A stretch of DNA of 64,000 nucleotides from Hyaloperonospora brassicae (Eukaryota > Oomycota > Peronosporomycetes > Peronosporales > Peronosporaceae), in the NCBI GenBank assembly GCA_947650285.1, contig CANTFL010001128.1:1-64000 (forward strand). The letters are read 5' to 3'. Below are positions 33,250-43,714 of this stretch, piece after piece. The position numbers were made by a program, and so were the translations under genes. The number at the start of each line of letters is the position of its first letter. Positions within the stretch are counted from its first letter, which is position 1. The notes under the pieces were generated by a model. It worked only from the letters and a program-made list of their open reading frames with translations. It searched no databases and was not told the origin of the DNA.

Positions 33250-35353
33250 ATGCTCGTCTTGCGTCGCCACTCGCAGCTCCTCCAGCGCGTCTCTGACCGT
33301 TCGACCCGTGCGGGACGTCTCTACGCTCGACCCTGTGTCACAAACGTACGTCTGTCTGCACACTGTACCCCTATACGGCCGATATGCACTGAGCATAGGC
33401 ACTCATACCCGCTGTGTACCCTCTTTCGTGGATGTGTTGCTGCAGTCCCTCGTGCGGCTACCGCTACAGCCTCTTCTTCGCAACCCTTTCGAAGCGATGG
33501 GCGCCAAGCGCTCGCTGTTTAACATGGCACAGCGCCGGAAACATAAGCAGCTCAAGGGTCTTGAACAAGCGGCCAATGCCAACCCCGAAGATGCGTACGC
33601 ACAACTGCGTCTGTTGCAGGAGCTCAACCGGAACGACTACCCGGCGCTGGTCGTGCGTCGAGTGGAAGAGAACCGCTTTGCGCTGGACGACGCGGTGCAG
33701 AAGGAGTACATCAAGGCGCTGGTCAAGACTGGTCGACTCGATACTGTCGACCTGCCGCAATTGGTCCAGCCGGCTGAAGCTGCTGGGTCGAGTGCGGTCC
33801 GATATCTCCCGGCAAGCTCAGCCGTGGGCCGTGGAGTTCAGGGCTTGTCGTCCCATGACCCGGTCTACGTGTCCATGGTCGAAGGCAGCTTCAAGAGCAA
33901 CATGTGGAAAACGCTGAGGACACTTGGCGTGGCGTTTCTTGTTGTGTCGGCGCTAGGAGCGATGCTGGACGAGAAAGTGGGCAAGATCGGCTCGGCATCT
34001 AAAGTCATGGGCCCTACAGGCAGTGACAAGCGCTTCAGCGATGTGAAGGGAGCTACCGAGGCCAAGCAAGAGCTGGAGGAGATTGTGCAGTTTCTGCGAG
34101 ACCCCGCTCGCTTCACGCGCCTCGGCGGCAATCTGCCTAAGGGCGTGCTACTCACGGGTCCACCTGGTACAGGCAAGACGCTGCTGGCTCGTGCTATTGC
34201 GGGCGAGGCCGGTGTACCGTTCTTTTACTCGTCCGGATCTGAGTTTGAGGAGATGTACGTGGGTGTTGGTGCGCGTCGCGTGAGGGACCTGTTCGAGTCG
34301 GCCAAAAGGAAAGCACCATGCATCATCTTCATTGACGAGATCGACGCTATCGGTGGGACGCGTAAACTGAAGGAACAACAGGCCATGAAGATGACGCTCA
34401 ACCAACTGCTGGTCGAGCTGGACGGATTCGACCAGAACAAGGGCATCATTGTGATCGGTGCCACGAACTTCCCGGACGTGCTGGACAATGCGCTGATCCG
34501 ACCGGGTCGATTTGACCGGCACGTGACGGTGGATCTACCTGACGTGGCAGGTCGCAAGGAGATCCTCGAGTTTTATGGAGGCAAAGTTCCTCTTGCCGAG
34601 GATGTCGACCTGGATGTGCTAGCGCGTGCAACACCTGGCATGTCCGGTGCCGAGCTCTCGAACCTAGTGAACGAGGCTGCGCTGCGCGCATCGATGAAGA
34701 GCGCCGATGTCGTGGATATGAACGCGTTTGAGTACGCAAAGGACAAGATTCTTATGGGCGCCGAGCGTCGATCCGCTGTGATTACGCCCGAGTCGGCGAA
34801 GCTCACTGCTTACCACGAAGGTGGTCACGCGCTGGTCGCGATCAACACTCCGGGTGCACACCCTGTTTACAAGGCGACTATCATGCCGCGAGGACAGGCA
34901 TTGGGCATGGTTGCCCAGTTACCTGATGGTGACCAGACGTCGATATCGCGGAAACAGATGTTGGCGCGGCTGGATGTGTGCATGGGTGGTCGTGTGGCAG
35001 AGGAGCTGACGTTTGGCGAGGGTGAGATCACGGGTGGCGCGTCGTCTGACATCCAGCAAGCTACGAACGTCGCTCGTGCCATGGTGACGAAGTACGGCAT
35101 GAGTGAGAACGTGGGGTTGGTGTTTCACGACCTGCGTGGCAACGATACCAGTGCTACGACTCGCAAGATTATCGATGACGAGGTGAAGAAGTTGTGCGAC
35201 GCGTCGTACAAGCGTGCGAAAGACATTCTCGTGAGCAAGCGTCTCGACTTGGAGAAGTTGGCGAATGCGCTGCTAGAGTACGAGACACTATCGGGCGCTG
35301 AGATTGACAAGGTACTCAAGGGCGAAACGCTGGAGCGCAAGCCTATTGAGTAG
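33250..35353 (+). CDS. YME1: Mitochondrial i-AAA protease (YME1/FtsH-type)
   Basis: This is an ATP-dependent metalloprotease of the mitochondrial inner membrane that degrades unfolded and surplus membrane proteins. Two exons give 667 residues: 33250-33345 and 33446-35353. The 100-nt intron starts GTACGT and ends TGCTGCAG. Exon 1 ([18 protein letters not shown]) is Arg-rich without acids, a typical presequence. One membrane segment lies at about 190-205 ([15 protein letters not shown]); a single N-terminal segment points to the i-AAA rather than the m-AAA type. The AAA domain has Walker A GPPGTGKT (about 270), Walker [10 protein letters not shown] and the second region of homology RPGRFDR. The peptidase has the zinc motif HEGGH (about 489). 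All catalytic residues are present. A longer in-frame upstream extension lacks coding character, so this start is preferred. The gene is head-to-head with the UBL gene. Confidence 0.93.
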
Positions 35354-36551
35354 GTGCGACAAGGACCGATACAGCAACAGCACATGTGTCAGGGCAAGGG
35401 ATGCGAGAGGGGAGCTGTACAGACAGAGGTAGGTAGGGTGTAGGGGGTACGTTTTGATTCCGTGCATGTCACTTGACGGCTGCGCGAGAAGAGAAAAGAA
35501 GATGTGTCGTGCCACTTGGTGTGCATTTCCACAGATGTTGTTGCTCAGCGCATTGGAAAGATGCTGAAGCTGCCATCGAGCACGCGGCCACCACCAAAAC
35601 GAGCAACTGAGCAGCATTTCGACAGCCATAATCATTGTCAGTGGTTCTTGTCCAGCGGAACGGTGCAGACTAGTCAGAGAAGCAGCTGCAGCAACAACTA
35701 AAAGGGTCCAGTGGACCAGACTGCAGTTGTTGACTTGGTAAGTCACTAGTCATTACGCAGAACAGGTTTGCAGAAGACACTGCTGATGTCTTATCGAGAC
35801 AGCAGATAGCATGAGATAGTGGTAGAAGCTCCTGCTGGGAAGCGTACCCTCATTGCGTTTGTATCTCCCACACGAGCAGCACTGGACTGCATTCAGCAAG
35901 TCATTTCCACCATCTGCGTTGCAGATGCATTGCATATTGTGCGTTCCAAGCAGGCAGGGTCAGCCAACATGCTCGATGAATGCTGCCAAATGAGAGTGAA
36001 GTTGTGGCACTCGCCTGCAATTACGTCGGGCGTGAGTCCAGCTCGACCTTTGCATCAGCGTGTCGCCTAACTACATAAGGGCTCATCCCATACATTCATT
36101 CCGGTAGCTTGCGTGATGCTTTGGACGGACACAACATCTCTTCCTGTCGACGCATCAGCCTGCTTCTTGCGCGATGTACAATCAGTAGCGTGTTACTTGC
36201 GCTATGACGGGCATGATGTATTTGCACTGCATTGTCCCGGGTCTTTTTCGGTCTGCTAGTGCGATACATTTGCGCTGACCCACTGCTTTGCCTGTACGTG
36301 CGAAGCTACAGAATCGTGCTCACAAGTCAAGACGTAGTCCACTTGTTCACGCACCTCCGAGCACCATCGACGACAGTGACAGAACAAGCCACACGAGCGC
36401 ACGATCCATTGCCAGACCATACCTGCACCAGCACTTCTACCACTCGCATCAATCCATTTACGACCTGCCACAGCCGTTACCCCACTCGCCTGCCGCCCGC
36501 CCCCGCCTCCTTTATCCCCCATCTATCCGCCTCCCCTCCCCCCTCACGGTC
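35354..36551. other. Intergenic between YME1 and ferredoxin genes
   Basis: It holds the 3' flanks of two convergent genes. Several open frames occur, but none has a credible start, motif or splice structure. A C-rich patch lies at about 36480-36545, just past the ferredoxin stop. Confidence 0.5.
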
Positions 36552-36995
36552 CTACATGAGGTTGTCCGTCTCGTCCGGGACCTGCACCGTCATGCCCTCC
36601 ATGGCCCGGGCCACCACGACCTGGCAGCCCAGCCGCGACGTGTCCGTGAGGCCCCACGCCAGGTCCAACATGTCCTCCTCCTCTTCGCTCATGGCCGGCA
36701 GCTCGTCAAAGATGCGCTTCTCCAGCACCACATGGCACGTCGAGCACGCGAGTTCGCCGCCGCACGCGCCCTCGAGCTCCACGTCGTGCGCGTGGGCCAC
36801 GTCCAGTAGCGACTGGCCCTCCGGCGCCGTCACAGTCGTGCGCGCGCCTTCGCCGTCGACGAACGTGAACGTCACGTGGGCGAACGCGCGATGCAGCAGC
36901 GGCGCTGGCGCACTGCGGCGTGTGGGGCGCGCGGTCAGACGGCGCAGCGCGGGCCGGCGAGTCGCAAGGCGGCGCGCCGTTGAGAGCGCGAGCAT
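36552..36995 (-). CDS. Mitochondrial adrenodoxin-type [2Fe-2S] ferredoxin
   Basis: A single exon of 147 residues starts at the ATG at 36995 (MLALSTARRLATRRPALRRL). This is an Arg-rich, acid-free presequence of about 40 residues. The mature part (HVTFTFVDGEGARTTVTAPE onward) is a ferredoxin fold. It has the cluster ligands CGGELACSTC (C-x5-C-x2-C) and the fourth Cys in RLGCQVVV. The acidic helix DELPAMSEEEEDML is where adrenodoxin-type proteins meet their reductase and acceptors. The family passes electrons from ferredoxin reductase to Fe-S cluster assembly and P450-type enzymes in the matrix. The C-terminus (VQVPDETDNLM) is of normal length. The region is very GC-rich compared with its flanks. 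Confidence 0.93.
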   Translation of the reverse strand: MLALSTARRLATRRPALRRLTARPTRRSAPAPLLHRAFAHVTFTFVDGEGARTTVTAPEGQSLLDVAHAHDVELEGACGGELACSTCHVVLEKRIFDELPAMSEEEEDMLDLAWGLTDTSRLGCQVVVARAMEGMTVQVPDETDNLM

Positions 36996-38616
36996 GGACA
37001 AATTAATTGATTTAATTGTGCGAGAGGCTGTGCGATTGGAGTCGAGGCAATTAATTGGCCTGTGCTGCGGATGTTTGCTGTGGGTGGATCCTTTGGGTGA
37101 TAGGGAACAGGAAGTGGTGCGGATGGAGGACGGAGGGGTACGAGTGTTCGTTCGTGCTTACACTTGGACGACTTGGGTTTGCCATGCAACAGCGCACTTA
37201 TCCAGTCTTGCGCTTGGCGTACTTTGTGGCAGAGGTAACTTGCACGACGATCGCGACAGCAATCCCTGTTTGCAAAAGGACCACACGCTGAGCATCATAG
37301 ACTGGTAGATGAACACGCACAAAGGGGTCTGCTGAATGTCATTGCCCTTACCGGACAAAAGCATAATGGGGTGGGGGTGGTCACTGCGCTCATTTGCTCC
37401 ACTCGTCGTCTTTCGTCAACATACTAAACCGGTTCATGAAGCTGCGGCATGTCCATTCCATCATTCCTTCTCGTTCTCGAGTGACGTCTCGTTTCCTCAA
37501 GCAATCACGAGTGCTTGGGACGCAAGTAATATGGATGCGAGTCACAACGACCTGTTCCCGCATTGCTTTTCTCCGCCCATCGATAGGTGCACTGTGAGGC
37601 CGATTTAGTGTCAGCGTTGTCACACTTGACACTTCGTCATTAGTGCACCACACTTGTTCACATGCAGTCAATTATCGTTAAGCTTAGGCAGGTACCATGC
37701 TAGCCAAATGTCCGGACAGGGTGGCATTACGTGCGACCCGACGTAGGCTATGGTTTGCACCAACGACGCTGCGATGCTCGATGGTTGTCGCATATGTCGA
37801 CGTCTTGACAGTCGCACGTGACGATGGCTCGAAAGTGGCTCGATTCAAACCTCCTCACCAAGTGGAACGAATTTACGTGAGGTAGCAATTGACTCGCAAG
37901 GGCGTAGCTGGTAGAGATGTGGAACTTGTACACTCAGTCACTTTGCTACGTTTGTGCTCGAGCGGCAGGTACCTGGAAAACTGGCGCAATGACTTTTCCA
38001 TCCCTCGCGCAGATCCGATCAACTTTCGATGCCGTGGCCTCTTATGTCTGTCAGACAAGATGGGTGGTGTGCTACTTGGAGCATTCGCAAGAAAGCCCTT
38101 GTGCGACCATGTTGCACGTACAAGTTGTGCAGGCAGCTGGCAGGAGACAATGACTGCGTTTGCAGGACGATCAGCAGCTGGACTCTACCTTTAGATCACG
38201 ACTGTAGCCGTGATCAGCACGCTCAACGAGGACGACCAACAGACCAACTACCCGCGACTTTTTTCGCTACAGCAACGTCGCATATTGTGTAAGTCAGCAT
38301 GGGAAGAGGTAACTTGTCGAGGCGATTGGCGGACTCTACGTACGTGACCGCCTGCAATTGTTGCACTTCTCACACGACCATTCGCAGCACCAACTCGAAT
38401 CGCGGAGTTTGCATTGACAAGTCGAAGATTGATTCGCTATAACCATTCGGCACACCAAACATGCTGAGAACGTCGTGTGAAATGCCGGCCCTTGTATTGC
38501 ACTGCACTAAACGTTTGCTTTACAGCAGAGGTCAAACACGACTGCATGCATGCTCATCGTATATAACCACAACGAGGTGCTTCGCATCCACGTGCAGCTT
38601 TGTTTGGTGGTGCATG
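36996..38616. other. Intergenic between ferredoxin and LETM1 genes
   Basis: About 1.6 kb contains only short overlapping frames on both strands, without motif or introns. I see no gene. The last part is the 3' flank of LETM1; the first part should contain the ferredoxin promoter. Confidence 0.5.
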
Positions 38617-39648
38617 TCAGACAGTCTTGCCGCCATTTTCTTCTGGTTTCGTAAAGCTTGCCAGAGCAGGAGCATGAAGTAGGAGCGATGGCGGCAAACT
38701 CTGCATGTCCGATGCTGGATCAAAGCGGTCCGTGTCGTACATGGTCAACCACTCCTTGAGCGCATAGCGCAGCGTTGCAATCTCTCCATACTGCGTCACA
38801 ATGCCGCGTTCGTGACACGCAAACTCGAGCTCGTCCAGCGTCAGGTCGTCAACGCCTTCTTTCAGCAGCTGCTGGTCATCCACACTAATCTCCATCGTCT
38901 TCCGCGCCAGTCTCTTTTCCAGCTGTGACTGCATCAGTAGCTTGTTCAGCACGGCAAAAGTCGGGAAGCGCGCCGTGCCTTTCGACAGCACGTGAATGTG
39001 CTGGCTGGACAGCTGCTGGAGCGACGCAGGGCCTTGGAAAAAAGGCATTAGCTCGGCCACTTGCGTCGGTCGTAGCCCACCACTCGTTTCGGACTTGGCC
39101 AGTGCCAGCAGTTCCTGCAGCGTGTCGTCCTTGTGCTGAATCTGTAGCAGTAGCTGGATCAACTCAGGGTACGTCGTGGCCCTGGCCTCGACCTCTTCAC
39201 GCATAAACTGCGTCTTCTGGTCCGGGCGCCAAAACTGCCGCGGCAGGAGCTGCTTTGGAAACTGGTAGCCGAGCAACGGGGCCGCGTACCCCACGAGGGG
39301 TACGCCAAAGAAGACCAGCAGCGGCAGCGACTTGAGCAGATCGCGAGGCGCTTGCCGCAACAGTATCATCTCACGCCGTGTGAGCAACAGTTGACCCTTG
39401 GACTCCTGCAGACGCCGACGGAGCGCCCACGCCTGTTTGTTTTCGTGGTACAGTCCCTTAAAGCCGGTGACAAACGGCTGTATCCACTTTTGCAGCTTCT
39501 GGTACGGCGTGAGGTCCTTTGACGGTGAGCTGAAGCTGCGCGCAAACGAGACAGAGAGCAGAGGGGCTCGAGCGTCAATCAAGCGGCCGCATATGGCTAC
39601 ACGGCGGCCACTGGCGCGTCGCAGCGAAGAAGAAGACAGCAGCTGCAT
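38617..39648 (-). CDS. LETM1-domain mitochondrial inner-membrane protein
   Basis: A single exon of 343 residues starts at the ATG at 39648 (MQLLSSSSLRRASGRRVAIC); no other in-frame ATG lies upstream. The N-terminus is a Ser/Arg presequence ending near SFARSFSSPS. The region RREMILLRQAPRDLLKSLPL, the membrane segment LVFFGVPLVGYAAPLLGY and FPKQLLPRQF are the hallmark of LETM1 domains. A helical ribosome-binding-like part follows (QQLSSQHIHVLSKGT, LTLDELEFACHERGI, LRYALKEWL). Family members sustain K+/H+ (and possibly Ca2+/H+) exchange and cristae shape. This protein is shorter than animal LETM1 and has no visible EF-hand or long C-terminal coiled coil, so it is a short paralogue (LETMD1-like in size). 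Confidence 0.88.
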   Translation of the reverse strand: MQLLSSSSLRRASGRRVAICGRLIDARAPLLSVSFARSFSSPSKDLTPYQKLQKWIQPFVTGFKGLYHENKQAWALRRRLQESKGQLLLTRREMILLRQAPRDLLKSLPLLVFFGVPLVGYAAPLLGYQFPKQLLPRQFWRPDQKTQFMREEVEARATTYPELIQLLLQIQHKDDTLQELLALAKSETSGGLRPTQVAELMPFFQGPASLQQLSSQHIHVLSKGTARFPTFAVLNKLLMQSQLEKRLARKTMEISVDDQQLLKEGVDDLTLDELEFACHERGIVTQYGEIATLRYALKEWLTMYDTDRFDPASDMQSLPPSLLLHAPALASFTKPEENGGKTV

Positions 39649-40200
39649 GAGGATGAGCAGAGGGGGACGCGGACAAGTCGCGCGTGCTACTGTGACCGAC
39701 TGCAGAAGTGCGGTATGGCTGAATCTGATCACCACTTCGACAAACGAAAATGCATTTGCTCTCAGTATGCGATGGTGGACCAATAGGAGATTGCCATTTG
39801 ATTATAGCCAATCCATGATCCTTCAGATAGTAGTTTCAGCGAATCAACCCATTCGGGGTAGGGCAGATTCATTCCGACATCATTCCGACATACTTTGTCG
39901 GAATGAAGCCAAAAAGATGGATGAGCTCCATACAAATGCCTAGTGAAACGCATACGATGTTGCATATTGTAAAAGATGCCGACAAATATGGCAGCTTCGT
40001 GATTAGTTACCTGTTTAACTCAATTTTATAAGATTGTAGCCCTACGCCACTGCAGAGGAATCTCCACGATAACATAATCACTGAGGATAATGTTGAAGTA
40101 TGTCTGCGCAGTATACAAAGGCTGAGTCATTAGCTGCATTGAACTGAACTTAAACATTGGAGTACGCTAGCACACTTCAATAACCAGACAGCACAGGAAC

Positions 40201-40770
40201 ATGAGCATTCAGTCGTTGGTGCCAGCCAGCACAAAGTCGGCCATGTCTACGGCAGTGAACAACTTTGAGAAATTCCTCGCGTCGGAGTCCCCCACAGTCG
40301 AACAGCTGAACGCATCCATCCTCAGTGATCTATTCGATGCGTGCTTCGTTGCAGTTATGGAGAAGTTTGCAATGCACCTTGCCTACCTCAAGGGCAGAAA
40401 TAGAGAATGAAGCATGAAATTCTAGGATCTTCTATTTCAGTAAAGTTACGAAGTGGCTGCTAGAACAATTTGTTTCACAAAGATCAATCGTGTACGACAA
40501 ACTACTCGAGATGGCGCGCACCCTGGAGTGGCCATGCATGACAAGAGTGAGAGGATCCATTAATAAAGCTGCAGCATATGCAAACTAGTGAGATTCTATT
40601 ACTTATGTAACACATCGACATGACTACTACGATATCAAAGGACTACCAGGACGCTACACTTGTGTGCCTAATGTGCCAAGCCTTCGGTCGGGCGTCTGAA
40701 ATGTCGCTTGTCCGCAAGCGAGATCTGTCCGTTAGAGTCAACAACGTTGAGCATGTGCAGCAACCTCAAT
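40201..40770 (+). pseudogene. Crypton-type tyrosine recombinase remnant
   Basis: Cryptons are DNA transposons moved by a tyrosine recombinase. Bases 40201-40410 (ATG) encode an N-terminal core-binding-like helical segment (MSIQSLVPASTKSAMSTAVN, NNFEKFLASESPTVEQLNAS). Bases 40443-40587 in another frame continue with KWLLEQFVSQRSIVYDKLLE and MARTLEWPCM. Bases 40621-40770 carry KDYQDATLVCLMCQAFGRAS followed by EMSLVRKRDLS, which holds the first catalytic Arg of the family (GRAS context). The box II part with H-x-x-R and the nucleophilic Tyr is not found. Stops and frame changes separate the three parts, so it is dead. I recognise the spelling from oomycete Crypton-like genes; this should be tested by search. 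Confidence 0.6.
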
Positions 40771-41109
40771 GAAAAAGCTTTACACAGAAAATTGTGACGT
40801 CCAAGGCGTTGCTTGCCTCTAGAGCTATTTCAGAACCCATCTCCATTGAATCACAAGACATATTGCAAGTAGAAGACATCGAAAGTACATTCCGTCACAA
40901 CTTATCTACCTGGGTAAGGATGACCAGGCTGCTGTCTATGTTAAGTGCATCAAATAGCAACGTCAGCATTTTATCTAGTTTGTATGCTTCTATAATCAAA
41001 AGATGATAGGCAAAAATTATTACAGAGACATTGTCTTTTCAAACTAGCTTCCTTCCATCTCTTCATGAAAGTCACTAATCGCACAAGAGCGGAAGATACA
41101 CAAGGCGAT

Positions 41110-41345
41110 AGTGTCAACAGCATCAGCGTCAACAGTATCTACAGCATCAGCATCAACAGCATCAACAGCATCAGCATCAACAGCAACAACTGCATCTGCA
41201 ACAGCAACAACAGCATCAACAGCTTCATCAACAACAACGTCGGCAAGAATAACGTCAGACTGCACAAGCGATAGAAAAACAAAGCAACAATAACATCGGA
41301 CTGCCAATGATATAGAGAAGAGAACAGCAACAATAACGTCAGACT
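41110..41345. repeat. Trinucleotide repeat plus 40-bp minisatellite
   Basis: From about 41110 to 41240 there are imperfect runs of (CAGCAT/CAACAG)-type triplets. From about 41240 to 41345 a unit of roughly 40-45 bases, containing AATAACGTCAGACTGCA, occurs about three times. The long frames on both strands here (Ser/Ala/Thr or Val/Asp/Ala repeats) are products of the repeat and not genes. Confidence 0.75.
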
Positions 41346-41932
41346 GCACCTGCCAACACTTCGACTATGCTTCATTCACGTAATGCACGGCCTCCTGGGT
41401 TATCTTCGTCGCTGAGTGTCAATTAGCAGACGTTACGATATTGACGCATGGTGGAATTACCTACGGAATGAATTGCCCCACACGTACATATCTGATAGTT
41501 AGTCTTGTACGTAAGAAATAACGCATCAGACCGTTTGACTTACCCTTCAGTCGCACCTCGTTATCCCAGACCGCCAATAGATACTACAGGAAGAGCTGTG
41601 TCTTGTACAGTATCACGTTTCTTCCTGTAGCACCGTTCAGCGAGGATTGAGCTTCACTTGTTCTGGGCGCACAACCTGTTGTGACTGTCAACACAAACCA
41701 AAGCCAAATACAGTAAATAGGCATGTAGCGTTCATTTAATAGCTCCCCTAATTGTAATCCATCCGTATTAAAAAGACATTCTTTATTTGTCGGAATATTT
41801 GTCGGAATAAAAAAAGTGTCGGCACTTTCATGGTATGGCTACTTGACGACGGTATCGACCGACGCGGGTACCGGTTTTGATCCCTCGGATCCTCAGTCGT
41901 AGAAAAGGGAGAGCTAACCACTTGTTGCGAAG

Positions 41933-43714
41933 ATGGATAGACCGGACGTCGAGATGGCGGACGTCGAGCAGGTGCATCCACTCCAGACGCGGTTCGAGGA
42001 CGCAGAGGATCTGGTCGCAGCGTTGCCATTGAACGGATCGTCGTCTGACGAGGCGATTCGAGCGTTCCAGGCCATTATTGCTTACGGTACGCCCGCCCCG
42101 TTCGTGGGTCGCTCGTGTGGCGATGGATTTTATCTGGATAAAATCTGGCGTCGACGATCGAGTACTGACCGCACCGGTTTGTGGCATGGGGTCTGTGTCT
42201 ATGTCAGCCGAAGAAGACGCCGCGCTGGAGCACGTGCAGCGTGTGCAGGAGCACGCGATCTACAAACTGGCGCAGCTGTACATCCAGTTTGGCCGCGAAA
42301 AAGAGCTGGCTACGCTGCTGCAGTCGCTGCGGCCTCTCTTTGCCACGTTGGCCCGCGCCAAGACGGGCAAGATTGGTACGGCCAGCTGGTGGATGACGAG
42401 GAGAGTGCTGTGTGGCGATCTACCGACTGACAGAGCGGGCGGTTGTGATGTGTGAATGCAGTGCGCACAGTGATTGACATGGTGGCCAAAGTGAAGGTGC
42501 TGGACGCGGAGAAGGCGCTGCAGCTACAGGCTGACCTGTGTCTCGACTCGATCGAATGGTGCAATCGCGAGAAGCACACGTTCCTGCGTCAGCGCGTCGA
42601 GGCGCGTCTGGCCTCTATCTACTTTCAGCAGAACAAATTCCAGCCGGCGTTGGATCTCATTACCGAGCTGCTCCGCGAGATCAAGAAGCTGGACGACAAG
42701 CAGTTGCTGGTAGAAATCCACCTCGTGGAGAGCAAGCTGCATCACGCGCTGCGCAATGTACCCAAGGCCAAAGCAGCGCTGACTGCGGCGCGTAGTATTT
42801 CCAACACGATCTACGTCGTGCCGCGCACCCAGGCGCAGATTGACCAGATGTCGGGCATCCTCCACGCGGAAGAAAGCGACTACAAGACAGCTTACTCGTA
42901 CTTTTTCGAGGCTTTCGAAGCACTGGCGACTTTAGATGAGGTAGAGGGGTTGAAGTGCCTCAAGTACATGCTGCTCGCGAAGATTGCTAGCGGCGGTGCG
43001 AGCGAGGTGACTCTCATCATGAACAGTAAGCAGGCAATGAAGTATGTCGGCATCGATTTGGAGGCGATGCAGGCGGTCGGCAAGGCGCACGAACAGCGCT
43101 CCCTGGAGCAGTTTGAAGCTGCGACGAAGAAATACGCACTTCGTACGTTGGTCCAAATCCACTCGTAGTGCTACTTGAGGCTAAGCGCTAATTTTGTGGT
43201 GTTGCTGATGCCAGAGCTTGCGGATGATGCACTGATCAAGAACCACCTGGGCAAGCTGTACGAGCAGCTTCTCGAGAGCAACCTGATCAAGATCATCCAG
43301 CCTTTCTCCTGCGTCGAGATTGCACACGTTGCCAAGTTGATCAAGCTGCCACTGTTACAGATCGAGTTAAAGTAAGCACTGGTTGCGGGCTGTCGTTGCT
43401 GCTGTACGCAGTGTTGTTGACCTATCGTGCGAATGTGTACTTTCGCAGGTTATCGCAAATGATCCTGGACCACAAATTCCACGGCATTTTGGACCAGGGC
43501 AAAGGGCAGTTGATCGTCTACGACAGTCCCATTGACGATGTAAGCTGCCGCTATCTTTATTTTTGCCGGCGTTGCGTGTATGAGAAGTACGATGTGGCCT
43601 TACGTGTTGTTCTGCGATGTGTAGAAAACATATGCCTCCGGTCTGGGTGTCATTGAGAACGTCGGGCACATCGTAGACAACCTTTTCCGACGTGCCGACA
43701 AGCTGCACGCGTAG
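41933..43714 (+). CDS. RPN6: 26S proteasome lid subunit Rpn6 (PSMD11)
   Basis: Rpn6 clamps the 20S core to the 19S regulatory particle. Six exons: 41933-42086, 42208-42375, 42462-43142, 43215-43371, 43449-43539 and 43625-43714; 1341 bases, 446 residues. Introns of 72-121 nt start GTACGC, GTACGG, GTACGT, GTAAGC and GTAAGC; the first has the branch word GTACTGACC. The joins restore the family sequence across each break, for example [12 protein letters not shown] and [14 protein letters not shown]. Order of domains: N-terminal helical repeats ([51 protein letters not shown]), then a PCI domain from about residue 330 ([52 protein letters not shown]) and the C-terminal helix ([13 protein letters not shown]). 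Length is close to the animal protein. No defect is seen. Confidence 0.95.

Larger units (their letters stand above)
39871..41808. mobile_element. Possible DNA-transposon interval with ATTCCGACA inverted ends
   Basis: The left end has two ATTCCGACA copies (39871-39879, 39882-39890), and the right end has two TGTCGGAAT copies (41788-41796, 41800-41808). These are the same word inverted, with 11- to 12-base spacing on both sides. A further inverted copy at 39896-39904 makes a hairpin at the left end. The interval of about 1.9 kb holds a Crypton relic, a trinucleotide repeat and a minisatellite. No transposase other than the Crypton relic is visible. It could equally be a short interspersed motif. 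Confidence 0.35.

Noticed and set aside
33040..33522. Upstream extension of the YME1 frame (to 32459) and an overlapping 160-codon frame
   Set aside because: The upstream part is the antisense shadow of the UBL gene and then a low-complexity Pro/Thr/Leu stretch. The 33040 frame contains the true exon 1 but runs on through the intron.
36232..37308. A 358-codon plus-strand frame over the ferredoxin gene
   Set aside because: It is a GC-rich antisense shadow of the ferredoxin coding sequence, with Ser/Arg/Ala-rich low-information composition.
39701..39783. N-terminal extension of LETM1 upstream of the ATG at 39648
   Set aside because: It has only a TTG start and no ATG; the ATG at 39648 is followed by a normal presequence.
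41044..41375. Reading frames of repeated Val-Asp-Ala or Ser-Thr-Ala
   Set aside because: They come from the trinucleotide repeat and have no start context or partner exons.
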